From Rugamonas aquatica (lineage in GTDB: Bacteria; Pseudomonadota; Gammaproteobacteria; Burkholderiales; Burkholderiaceae_D), in the NCBI RefSeq assembly GCF_009380215.1, contig NZ_WHUG01000005.1:248001-312000 (forward strand): a stretch of DNA of 64,000 nt, in the 5' to 3' direction. Positions 33,654 to 41,511 of the stretch are shown in pieces. The notes under the pieces were generated by a model. That model was not told the DNA's origin, ran no database searches, and saw only the letters and a list, made by a program, of their open reading frames with translations. The first letter of the stretch is position 1. Every line of letters starts with the position of its first letter. Made by a program: the position numbers and the translations under genes.

Positions 33654-34841
33654 TCAAGGCGCGGCCTTGCCTCCGCGCGCAACCAGTGCATCGATCATGG
33701 CTTCGCTGTAGATTTCGCCTTTGCCGTCGGCGGCGGCGATCATGTCACGCCACAGCGGCACGATGCCCACCTTGAGCTTGCTGTAGCGCTCGAAGCCGCA
33801 GGCATAGATGCCGCGGTAGGTGGCGAGGCTGTGTTCCAGCTTTTCGCATTCGCCCAGGGTGGCGTCGGTGTAGGCCTTGCCCTGCTCGGCGCTCCAGATG
33901 CCGGTATGCAGCAGGCCATCGAGCGCCATCGCCTCGGCTCCGCCCTCGTGCACCCACGGCGGCGACTGCTCGCTGATGCCGCCACGACGCACATCGTTCT
34001 GCCACAGGTGCGCCATTTCATGCGCCACCACCTGAGTGATGATCTCCCGTTTCTTGGGGTTTTCGGGTGTCAGCAAGGCCGCGCCGCCAAGGCGGTAGGC
34101 GATCTGCGCACCGACCACGCCGCCCTTGAACGACAGGCCAGGCGTGGCGGTATCGTTGACGGCCACCATCAGCAGCATGGGTTTCCTCAATTTATGGCCA
34201 TACGCCGCGCTGTAGTACACAGACATCTTGGCGGTGGTGTCGAGCAGCAGGCTTTTGGCCCAGTCTGAAAGTTGAGGATCGAGCAGTACCCGCCCTTCAC
34301 CGGCGGCCACCGGCGACTGCGGGCCGAAGTAGGCATACGGTGTCGCGCTGTCGGACGCTGCGTCTGCTGTGGCAGGCATCAGCACGTTTTCCTTGCCGAG
34401 TCCTTCCAGCGTGAAGTTGGCCTCGATATCGCGCACCGCCTTGTCCTGCAATGCCTCGCCCTGCAGGAAGCCCAGGTAAATCAAGCGGCCGCCATCCGAA
34501 AACCGGTCGGTCGCCAGGTAGTACTTGCCCAGGGGTTGTTCAATGGCCGAGATTTCCACGCTGAGCTGTCGCAGCGGCTTGCCGTCGGCGGCGGCCAGAG
34601 CGTCGTGGGTGGCGTCGGTGGTCAGGGTGACGCCCGGCGTCAGCACCTTCCATGCGGACTTGCGCAAGTCGCCCACCGGCTCGAACCGCATCGCCGTCAC
34701 CGGCTGCGAAAACTGATAGTCGGCGCGCCAGGTATCGGGCCCCACGTGCGTCAGGCGCACCTGGACCGGCAAGGGCTCCGCACACAGGCCGGCGGCCATC
34801 GGCAAGGCCAGTGCCACCGCGACAAACAATCTCTTCAGCAT
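33654..34841 (-). CDS. Secreted zinc metallopeptidase-like protein (HExxH)
   Basis: A 395-residue protein with a signal peptide (to about residue 21) and the zinc motif 'HEMAH' (274-278). The motif is followed about 20 residues later by 'WVHEGGAEAMA', whose glutamate (E299 or E303) would be the third ligand, a gluzincin arrangement. The N-terminal 180 residues are beta-rich ('VQVRLTHVGPDTWRADYQF'), reminiscent of M1/M61 peptidases. The start at 34841 puts the signal peptide at the N terminus. It converges with the membrane protein gene with no gap. The substrate is unknown. Confidence 0.8.
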   Translation of the reverse strand: MLKRLFVAVALALPMAAGLCAEPLPVQVRLTHVGPDTWRADYQFSQPVTAMRFEPVGDLRKSAWKVLTPGVTLTTDATHDALAAADGKPLRQLSVEISAIEQPLGKYYLATDRFSDGGRLIYLGFLQGEALQDKAVRDIEANFTLEGLGKENVLMPATADAASDSATPYAYFGPQSPVAAGEGRVLLDPQLSDWAKSLLLDTTAKMSVYYSAAYGHKLRKPMLLMVAVNDTATPGLSFKGGVVGAQIAYRLGGAALLTPENPKKREIITQVVAHEMAHLWQNDVRRGGISEQSPPWVHEGGAEAMALDGLLHTGIWSAEQGKAYTDATLGECEKLEHSLATYRGIYACGFERYSKLKVGIVPLWRDMIAAADGKGEIYSEAMIDALVARGGKAAP

Positions 34842-34976
34842 TTGCGCTATCCCGTCAAAGTGGTGAGCCGCAAAATATAGCATAAAAGACATGTCCGGCT
34901 CACGTCCGCAGAGATGATTTCCCGTCGGTTATCTGTCTATAATAAAGGAAGGAAACTGGTCTGATGGGGAGCGCCG

Positions 34977-35837
34977 ATGTGGTTAACCGCCGTGGTTTTT
35001 ACAGCAGCAGCCGCCGCAACTCCGGTCGCCGAGCGAGCATCAGTCAGCTCCAGCCCAGCCTCGGTCAAGATCGGCCTGCAAAGCGTGATTGCGCCATTCG
35101 TGCTGTCGGATCACGCATCCGGCTTATATGCGGACGTACTGCGCGCCGCGTTCGCATCGCAGCAAATCGCCGTCGAATTTCTTTATTTGCCCAATGTGCG
35201 TTTTGAAGAACAATTTCGTCAAGGCGTGTTCGACATCACAACGGCATCCTCCTCTCAACAAGTGCAGGGAGGTTATCTGAGCCGGTGGCCGGTTTCGTAT
35301 TTTCACAACATGGCGATTACCTTGCGCAGTCGGATTCCCGCGCTATCCACCGTGGAGGACTTGAAAAAGTATCGGGTGATCGCGTTCCGCAACGCGCAAA
35401 AGGTGCTGGGGCCAGCCTACGCCGCAGCGATGGCGAATCATCCGAATTACAGGGAAACGGTAACCATGCCCTCTGGCACCCTCTTCCTGGACCGCACAGA
35501 CGTCATTATTTCGCAACCCGATGTGTTCCGGTACTACCTCAAACTGCAATTGCCACAGAAGCGCAATGCCGACGCAGAGCTGGCATTCCACGATGTGTTG
35601 GGGCCGGGCAGATTTTACTGGATGCGGTTCCGTACAGAAGCCCAGCGTGATGCGTTCGAGCGCGGCATCGCGCAGATTTACACCACAGGGGAGATCGACC
35701 GTATTCTGGAGCGCTACCAGCGCGATTACAACGTCACGCGCGATTTCTTTATCGCTCTGGATTGCCATTTCCGACCCGAGCTGGCGCCGCAGAAATGCAA
35801 AAAGCTCAGCAAGGCCTGGAACGACACACCCAACTGA
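34977..35837 (+). CDS. Periplasmic substrate-binding protein-like (family 3)
   Basis: A 286-residue protein with a short, weakly hydrophobic N terminus and an SBP_bac_3-like fold ('SGLYADVLRAAFASQQIAVE', 'FDITTASSSQ', 'VEDLKKYRVIAFRNAQKVLG'). The GGGAG before the ATG at 34977 supports this start, and a TATAAT lies at 34938-34943. Without an adjacent permease it may act as a sensory or orphan binding protein. The C-terminal tail has a Cys pair ('DCHFRPELAPQKCKK') that could form a disulfide. The ligand is unknown. Confidence 0.78.
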   Translation: MWLTAVVFTAAAAATPVAERASVSSSPASVKIGLQSVIAPFVLSDHASGLYADVLRAAFASQQIAVEFLYLPNVRFEEQFRQGVFDITTASSSQQVQGGYLSRWPVSYFHNMAITLRSRIPALSTVEDLKKYRVIAFRNAQKVLGPAYAAAMANHPNYRETVTMPSGTLFLDRTDVIISQPDVFRYYLKLQLPQKRNADAELAFHDVLGPGRFYWMRFRTEAQRDAFERGIAQIYTTGEIDRILERYQRDYNVTRDFFIALDCHFRPELAPQKCKKLSKAWNDTPN

Positions 35838-35873
35838 ACGCGGGCATCTTCACAAAGTAGCGGCGCCAGATGC

Positions 35874-35935
35874 AAAAAGGCCGCATATGGCATTACAACG
35901 ATCTTGATCGTTGCAAGCACACATGCCGCCTTTCG
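35874..35935. terminator. Bidirectional hairpin terminator next to tRNA-Asn remnant
   Basis: AAAGGC-CGCAT pairs with ATGC-CGCCTTT across a nested perfect hairpin (CAACGATC/GATCGTTG). Runs of A on the left and TTT on the right let it act on either strand. It would end the binding-protein transcript and, on the minus strand, sits exactly where a terminator for the now broken tRNA-Asn would be. Confidence 0.6.
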
Positions 35936-35940
35936 TATTC

Positions 35941-35998
35941 TGGCTCCCGACCTGGACTCGAACCAGGGACCTGCGGATTAACAGTCCGTAGCTCTACC
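35941..35998 (-). pseudogene. Truncated tRNA-Asn(GTT) fragment
   Basis: These 58 bases match the 3' three-quarters of the intact tRNA-Asn genes at 38869, 47775 and 49409. The CCA end, T arm, variable loop and the GTT anticodon arm are present, but the acceptor 5' strand and most of the D arm are gone. One C is missing from the acceptor run, and one base in the stem after GGTAGAGC is changed. No tRNA promoter remains. It is best read as an attachment-site or recombination remnant. Confidence 0.85.
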
Positions 35999-36012
35999 TT
36001 CCGTTCGGTCTT

Positions 36013-38613
36013 TTATCTCATTTCTCTCGTCACGATCTCACTCAGTACGCCAGCACCTTGCCTCATCCCTGTGGGGGATGGCGACGCTTCCCAATTCAGT
36101 TCGCCACGCAGCGCCGGTCTCAAATTCTCACAATGCTGTTCAAAGCGTGCATGTAGCGCGGTCAGGTTGTCGCCAACATAGACCACCTTATCCACCGCAA
36201 ACCAGCCAATCGACGTATTGCAGCCCTTGCCATTGGCGGACCAGTTCAGCCCTCCGAACGCCCGATTCTGGAAGGGCACCCTGGCTACGTGGTCATAGAA
36301 GCCTACCTGGAACTTTTTCAGCCCAATCATCGACTGGAATTCACCGGTCCAATCACCCGCCCCCTTCTGCGTGGACTGCGCGGACAAACGGAAATAAGCG
36401 TCACTGTTATACGGCGCAGACCAGCCGGCAAAGAAATGAGTATCGTTGCCAGTCATGAGGAAGGTCTTGCCTTCGCCAATCGCGTCAGCCGCGTCGGACT
36501 GCACATACAGATAGCTGCCGCTGGATGGCAAGGTTCCCGCAGGTGCGCGCCACAAACCAGCGGGCATGGCAGCCGGCCCCGATGGCTGTTGGGCATCGTT
36601 CGCCGCCCAGCGAATTTCACCACGCAGGGCACCTGGGTCATTTTCGCAATGCTGCTCAAACCGCAAGCGCAATTCCACCAACTGATTCCCCACATAGGTC
36701 GCCTTATCGACTACCACACCAGAGGTAGCGGTATTACAGCTTCGCCCATCACCGCCCCAACTGAAGTTGCCGCGTGAAGGATCGGCATTTCCAGAATTGC
36801 TCAGCCCCGCGTAATAACCAGGCTGAATCTGGCTCGCGTTACGCATCGTCACAAAGTGCCCATTCCAACGTTCGTCACCATACAGGCTCAGGTCAAAGAT
36901 ATTGCCGGTAGCAGTCACATTGATCAAGCTGTCTAATGACGTGTAGAGATAAGAGGACTGGTTTCCGGCAAAGTCGCTGCGGTCGCTTTCCAAATAAACG
37001 TAATTTCCCGCAGGCGGGGTATTGGCGGATGACGGGCGCCAGAACAGTGAAGGCACAGCAGACGCAGGTCCGGCAAAGGCATCCGGCTGATCTGCCCGCC
37101 AGTGCAGTTGCCCATGCAGCAGCCCGCTATCGTTACCGGCCCCATTAATACCGAGCTCTTCGAAACGCAAGTCCAGCGCCACCACTTTTCCTGCCATATA
37201 GCTGATGCTGTCAATGACGGCCCATCCCTGGGGCGAAAACTGCCCATAGCTGTCCAGGGAAACGGTCAGCGCGCCGCCACTCAGCTTGGCGTAATCTCCT
37301 TTGACGAACTGGGCCTGCCCTGGTTGGGCAGCCAGGCTTACCGTCCACGTGTGGCCACCATGCACGTTAAATGACAGGCGATTGTTTTGCACATCAACGC
37401 TGAACTGGGCGCTGGCACTGGTTTGCAGGTCAATCAGACCTTTAGCCAAGGCCTCGCCCGCATCGCTCTGCATATAAAGATAGTTTCCGCCAGTCGGCAG
37501 CGCTGTCGCTGGCGCGCGCCACGAGCCAACTGCTGTGTTGCCAGCGACAGGCTGCCGCGGTACCAACGCAGGACTGATCCAATGGATCGCGCCGCGCAAC
37601 GCGCCAGCGCGCCCCTCGCAGTGCTGTTCGAAACGCAGATCGATCGCCGTTACGTTGAAATTCTGGTCGCTTGTGACGGAATCGACGACAAACCACCCAG
37701 TGGATTTGCTACAGCCCCGTCCAGCGCCGGTCCAGCTTAAGCCCCCCTTGACGGGGTTATCAAAACGCGAACCATGCACGGCTGGATAATAACCTGGCAG
37801 CAAATTGTATGAACCAGACATGCCTCGCAACTCGGCCGACCAAAGTTCGCGGCCTTGAATTGCAATGTTCAGATTGACGACGCCACCGTCGACTGTCAGG
37901 TTGGCGTTGCGCTGATCGTAGCGATAAGTCTTGCCCAGGCCAACATAATCGCCGTCCTCGCTTTCAAAGTAAGCATAGTTGCCGACACTATTGGCGACAT
38001 CCGCAGGCGGACGCCACAGAGAAGCTGGCGCCGGCACGACGGGTGCCGGTGGTTTGCTTGCATCATCGGCATAGTATGTAACTTCGCCATGCAGGGCTGC
38101 AGCGCCCCCATTGCAATGACGCTCGAAACGAACCTTGATTTCACTGACTTGCGCGCCCACGTATTTCACGCTGTCGATGCTGAACCAGCCGCTGGAACTT
38201 GAGCATGCCCGCCCCTCGCCAAACCAGGTGAGTCCACTCTTAGCCCAGTCCATACCATCAGCATATCGCGGCACATCGGCAACCATGCCAGCTTTCAGTT
38301 GCGCTTGCTCCGTGCCGCCGGTCTGGAATACACCAGTCCAGGTTTCGTCACCTTCAACTCTGACCACCAGCTGATTATGGTCACTGGTCACGGAAATTTT
38401 GGCATCGCTCAGACTGTAACTAAAACTCCCCCCAGCGCCGATCAGATCACCAGCGTCGCTCTGCAGGGTAATTTTTGTCAGCCTGGCCGTGACAGGGGGC
38501 GTCACAACCGGCGGAGTGGGTGTACTCGCAGTCGGCGAGCCACTCCCGCCCCCTCCGCAGCCATTCAGCAATACAAGTAACAGGGCAAGCAGGAAGCGGA
38601 CTAGTCTGATCAT
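36013..38613 (-). CDS. Lipoprotein with five tandem ~150-residue repeats
   Basis: An 866-residue protein with a lipoprotein signal ending 'LLNGCGGGG' (Cys about residue 18) and a Ser/Pro/Thr linker. Five repeats follow, each opening with a 'GNYxYxxSDxGD' strand and closing with a 'RFEQHCE...ALRGxIxW' strand, with 'GRGC...GWFxVD' in between (cysteine pairs). Repeat 3 is diverged (RFEELG, no cysteines). The tail after repeat 5 is short and ends 15 bp from the tRNA fragment. The ATG at 38613 is used rather than an upstream TTG. It is probably a surface-exposed or periplasmic beta-rich protein. The function is unknown. It is the only gene between the tRNA remnant and an intact tRNA-Asn. Confidence 0.8.
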   Translation of the reverse strand: MIRLVRFLLALLLVLLNGCGGGGSGSPTASTPTPPVVTPPVTARLTKITLQSDAGDLIGAGGSFSYSLSDAKISVTSDHNQLVVRVEGDETWTGVFQTGGTEQAQLKAGMVADVPRYADGMDWAKSGLTWFGEGRACSSSSGWFSIDSVKYVGAQVSEIKVRFERHCNGGAAALHGEVTYYADDASKPPAPVVPAPASLWRPPADVANSVGNYAYFESEDGDYVGLGKTYRYDQRNANLTVDGGVVNLNIAIQGRELWSAELRGMSGSYNLLPGYYPAVHGSRFDNPVKGGLSWTGAGRGCSKSTGWFVVDSVTSDQNFNVTAIDLRFEQHCEGRAGALRGAIHWISPALVPRQPVAGNTAVGSWRAPATALPTGGNYLYMQSDAGEALAKGLIDLQTSASAQFSVDVQNNRLSFNVHGGHTWTVSLAAQPGQAQFVKGDYAKLSGGALTVSLDSYGQFSPQGWAVIDSISYMAGKVVALDLRFEELGINGAGNDSGLLHGQLHWRADQPDAFAGPASAVPSLFWRPSSANTPPAGNYVYLESDRSDFAGNQSSYLYTSLDSLINVTATGNIFDLSLYGDERWNGHFVTMRNASQIQPGYYAGLSNSGNADPSRGNFSWGGDGRSCNTATSGVVVDKATYVGNQLVELRLRFEQHCENDPGALRGEIRWAANDAQQPSGPAAMPAGLWRAPAGTLPSSGSYLYVQSDAADAIGEGKTFLMTGNDTHFFAGWSAPYNSDAYFRLSAQSTQKGAGDWTGEFQSMIGLKKFQVGFYDHVARVPFQNRAFGGLNWSANGKGCNTSIGWFAVDKVVYVGDNLTALHARFEQHCENLRPALRGELNWEASPSPTGMRQGAGVLSEIVTREMR

Positions 38614-38820
38614 GGACAGTAGTTGCAAAATAGTAAAATTCCATTATGCATCACATCCTGTCATTTTGGTATTTTTCACAAGAATACAATTCACGTGCAG
38701 ACGAAGGATCTTAAGTATTTCCTCTTGGTCGATAGCCTTCAATGAAGCGGCGACATCCCGCCCTACTCGTCGCTCAATGCCGCCTGGTTCGCGCTGCGTC
38801 AATAAACAGGCCTAAAACGC

Positions 38821-38850
38821 AAAAACCCAACCGGGTTAGGGCTGGGTTCT
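38821..38850 (-). terminator. Terminator of tRNA-Asn (38869)
   Basis: On the minus strand AACCCA pairs with TGGGTT around a C/G-rich loop, followed by a T run. It begins about 20 bases after the tRNA 3' end and closely resembles the terminator of the tRNA-Asn at 49409. Confidence 0.65.
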
Positions 38851-38868
38851 TGGCATGCTACTGTATTC

Positions 38869-38944
38869 TGGCTCCCCGACCTGGACTCGAACCAGGGACC
38901 TGCGGATTAACAGTCCGTCGCTCTACCGACTGAGCTATCAGGGA
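38869..38944 (-). tRNA. tRNA-Asn (GTT)
   Basis: A 76-base gene with encoded CCA. It reads TCCCTGATAGCTCAGTCGG from its 5' end, with anticodon loop CTGTTAA (anticodon GTT), T loop GTTCGAGTC, and acceptor strands TCCCTGA and TCGGGGA that pair (one G-T wobble). It is identical to the 47775 copy over the tRNA body, and its 3' part is duplicated at 35941. Confidence 0.97.
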
Positions 38945-38955
38945 AAAGAGGCCGC

Positions 38956-38984
38956 ATTATATACGGCCGATTTCTAGCTGTCTA
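38956..38984 (-). promoter_or_regulatory. Promoter of tRNA-Asn (38869)
   Basis: On the minus strand TAGACA and TATAAT are separated by 17 bases, with the -10 box ending 11 bases before the tRNA 5' end. A GC-rich stretch (GCGGCC) follows the -10 box, as expected for a stringently controlled tRNA promoter. Confidence 0.65.
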
Positions 38985-39008
38985 GGCTAGCGGGCAAAAT
39001 TCCAAAAA

Positions 39009-41195
39009 TCAGAAGCTGCCCTTGAACTGCACACCGAACTGACGCGGTTCGTTGACGAAGCCGGTCAGGTTGTTGAAGTCGATCGCGCCGGTGATGCGCT
39101 CGGTGTTGGTGATGTTGCGACCGAACGCCGCCACTTCATACTTGCCGCCCTGCCAGTTGTAACCCACGCGCAGGCCGCCTTCAACCATAGGCTTGCCGGT
39201 GAATTCCTTGGCTTCGTACAGGAAGAAGTTGATCTTGCTGCGGTATGCCCAGTCGGTCAGCACGAACAGGTTGCCGTCGGCCAGCGCCCAGTTGTAGCGC
39301 GCGGTCGCGTTGACGATGTACTTCGGCGCCTGTGGCAGCGGGTTGCCGTCGATGGCGACGCGGCCGGCCGCGTTCAGCGGATTGGTCACGGTGCACGAAC
39401 CGCACTTGGCCACGGACAGCGATGGATCCTTGATCTCGGTGAAGTTGTACGAACCGCCAGCCGTGACTTTGAAGTCAGGCGTGATGAAGGCTTCGAAGTC
39501 CGCTTCCACGCCACGGCCCACCGTCTTGGCTGCGTTGATCAGCTTGGTGACGTTGGTGTTGCCGCCAACCACGGTCAGCTGCTGATTCTTCACATCGTAG
39601 TTGTAGACGCTGACCGATGCGCGGGCGCGGCGGTTGAACAGGTCGGCCTTGATACCGGCTTCGTACGAGGTGATGGTTTCAGCATCGGCCACGGTGATCG
39701 GCACCGATGCCGAAGCGGCAGCGATACTCGGCGCGCGGAAGCCGGTCGCTACGCGAGCGTAGGCGTTGACGTCCTTGTTGATCTTGTAGGTCGCGCTCAT
39801 GTCCCAGTTGGCCTTGCTCTTGCTCTCGTCAACCGAGTCAGGACCGGTCTGCGTGACGTTCATGCGCGCGGTGGTGGCGAAGTCCTTCTTGTCGTGGGTG
39901 TAGCGCACGCCGCCGCGCAGCACCAGCTGGTCCGACACATCATAGGTCAGCGAGCCGAACACCGCAGCAGCGGTGTTGTTCTGATGGCTGGCCAGGTGCG
40001 AGGTCTGCAACTGGGTGTTGCTGTCGAAGTTGTCGCTGTAACCGCTGGCGCTTTCCTTGAAGTAGTAGACGCCGGTCTGCCAGTTCAGCGGACCCGCGTT
40101 TTTCGACTCGACGCGGAATTCCTGGGTGTACTGGTGCAGGCCGCTCAAGCCCCCGCCGGTCTGCACCTGGAACGGGATGAAGCCTGGACCGGCCGGGCTG
40201 CCGCCGTCGATGTCGCCGCGGCTGTAGTAGTTGTCCACGGCTTCGTAGCCGGTGATCGAGAACAGCTTGACCGCACCCAGATCCCAGGTCAGGCGGGCGC
40301 TGGCGCCGTTGGTGCTCAGGCTCTGCGTGTTCTGGCCGTTGGTGGCGATCTTGGTGAAGTCGTAACCGTCAGCGAAGTCGTTGGTGCCCTTCTTGATCAG
40401 GTTGGCGCGGAACAGACGGGCGCTGCCGTCGGTGGTGCGCGAGTGCATGTTGAACAAGGCGCTGAAGGTGGTGCTTGGGGTGTACAGGAACTGCACGCGT
40501 TCGGCGTGTTCGTTGTAGCCTTCCAGCACATCGTTCTGCTTGGTGAAGGTGTTGTCGACGAAGTTGTCGCGGTGCTGACGCAGCGTCGATACGCGCATCG
40601 CCCACTCGCTCGACAGCGGCACGTTCACGGCGCCTTCGGCGTTGATGGTGTTGTGGGTCGCCCACGACAGGTTGTAGTAACCCTCGATTTTCTTGGTGTT
40701 CGGTTTTTCCGATTCAAACTTGACCACGCCGGCCGGGGTGTTGCGGCCGAACAGCGTGCCCTGTGGGCCGCGCAGTACTTCCACGCCAGCCACGTCGAAG
40801 ATAGGGAAGCCTTTCAGGATGCCGTTTTCCTGCACCACGTCATCATACACCAGCGATACCGGCTGCGAAGCGAAGGTGCTGAAGTCGGTGTTGCCGTAGC
40901 CGCGGATGTAGAAGCGCGGGAAGGTACGACCATTCGACGATTCCACGTTCAGCGACGGCACTTTGCCGGCCAGCACGCGGATATCCTGGCCGCCGGACAG
41001 CAGCACGTCCAGCTTCTCATCCTTCAGCAGGGTGACGGAGACCGGCACGTCCTTGATGTTCTCGGCACGGCGCTGGGCGGTGACGGTCACGGTTTCCAGC
41101 TGTGGCTGGACGGCGGTTTGCGCGATGGCGGAACCGATAGGCATAACGGCGCTCAGCGCCAGCAAGCGCTTGTGCATCTTCGACAGTTTGATCAT
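39009..41195 (-). CDS. TonB-dependent outer-membrane receptor
   Basis: A 728-residue protein with a signal peptide (to about residue 25), a TonB-box-like 'LETVTVTAQRR' (34-44), a plug domain including 'FYIRGYGNTDFS' and 'VEVLRGPQGTLFGRNTPAG', and a 22-strand barrel ending 'FGVQFKGSF' with terminal phenylalanine. The plug phrases are typical of the Caulobacter/Massilia group, which takes up carbohydrates, aromatics or siderophores. No cognate regulator or TonB cluster lies alongside, and no Fur box was recognised upstream. The substrate is unknown. Confidence 0.93.
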   Translation of the reverse strand: MIKLSKMHKRLLALSAVMPIGSAIAQTAVQPQLETVTVTAQRRAENIKDVPVSVTLLKDEKLDVLLSGGQDIRVLAGKVPSLNVESSNGRTFPRFYIRGYGNTDFSTFASQPVSLVYDDVVQENGILKGFPIFDVAGVEVLRGPQGTLFGRNTPAGVVKFESEKPNTKKIEGYYNLSWATHNTINAEGAVNVPLSSEWAMRVSTLRQHRDNFVDNTFTKQNDVLEGYNEHAERVQFLYTPSTTFSALFNMHSRTTDGSARLFRANLIKKGTNDFADGYDFTKIATNGQNTQSLSTNGASARLTWDLGAVKLFSITGYEAVDNYYSRGDIDGGSPAGPGFIPFQVQTGGGLSGLHQYTQEFRVESKNAGPLNWQTGVYYFKESASGYSDNFDSNTQLQTSHLASHQNNTAAAVFGSLTYDVSDQLVLRGGVRYTHDKKDFATTARMNVTQTGPDSVDESKSKANWDMSATYKINKDVNAYARVATGFRAPSIAAASASVPITVADAETITSYEAGIKADLFNRRARASVSVYNYDVKNQQLTVVGGNTNVTKLINAAKTVGRGVEADFEAFITPDFKVTAGGSYNFTEIKDPSLSVAKCGSCTVTNPLNAAGRVAIDGNPLPQAPKYIVNATARYNWALADGNLFVLTDWAYRSKINFFLYEAKEFTGKPMVEGGLRVGYNWQGGKYEVAAFGRNITNTERITGAIDFNNLTGFVNEPRQFGVQFKGSF

Positions 41196-41511
41196 TCAAT
41201 ATCCCGATTTGAGGTAACGCAAAGAGTAAAAAACAGTGTGTCTCCTGTTCTCTCTTTCTTTTGATACTGTCCGATCATCTGACGTGACCGTGGCAGCGCA
41301 AGCGGAGTTGAGGCCGTTTTCGATGCTTAGAATGCACCGACTTGCAAAAAGGCGGTATTTTCTTTCATTGATAGCAGGTATTGCAAGAGCAATATAAGCT
41401 TATGCGGATTTACTGTTAGAAATTTGGCGCGCCAGCAGGGCGGACTGAATAATAAAAGGCTAAAACAGTCGGCCCCGCCTGGGCTGGTGATGGATAGATC
41501 AAGCTTGCCGT
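41196..41511. other. Intergenic region, nothing clear
   Basis: These 316 bases lie upstream of the TonB receptor and downstream of the chemoreceptor, both on the minus strand. The region is more AT-rich than its surroundings. It must hold the receptor promoter and possibly the chemoreceptor terminator, but I could not identify a convincing -35/-10 pair, Fur box, riboswitch or hairpin-plus-T-run. Confidence 0.4.

Noticed and set aside
41196..41511. Fur box or riboswitch upstream of the TonB receptor
   Set aside because: No 19-bp GATAATGATAATCATTATC-like match and no conserved riboswitch stem pattern could be recognised by eye.
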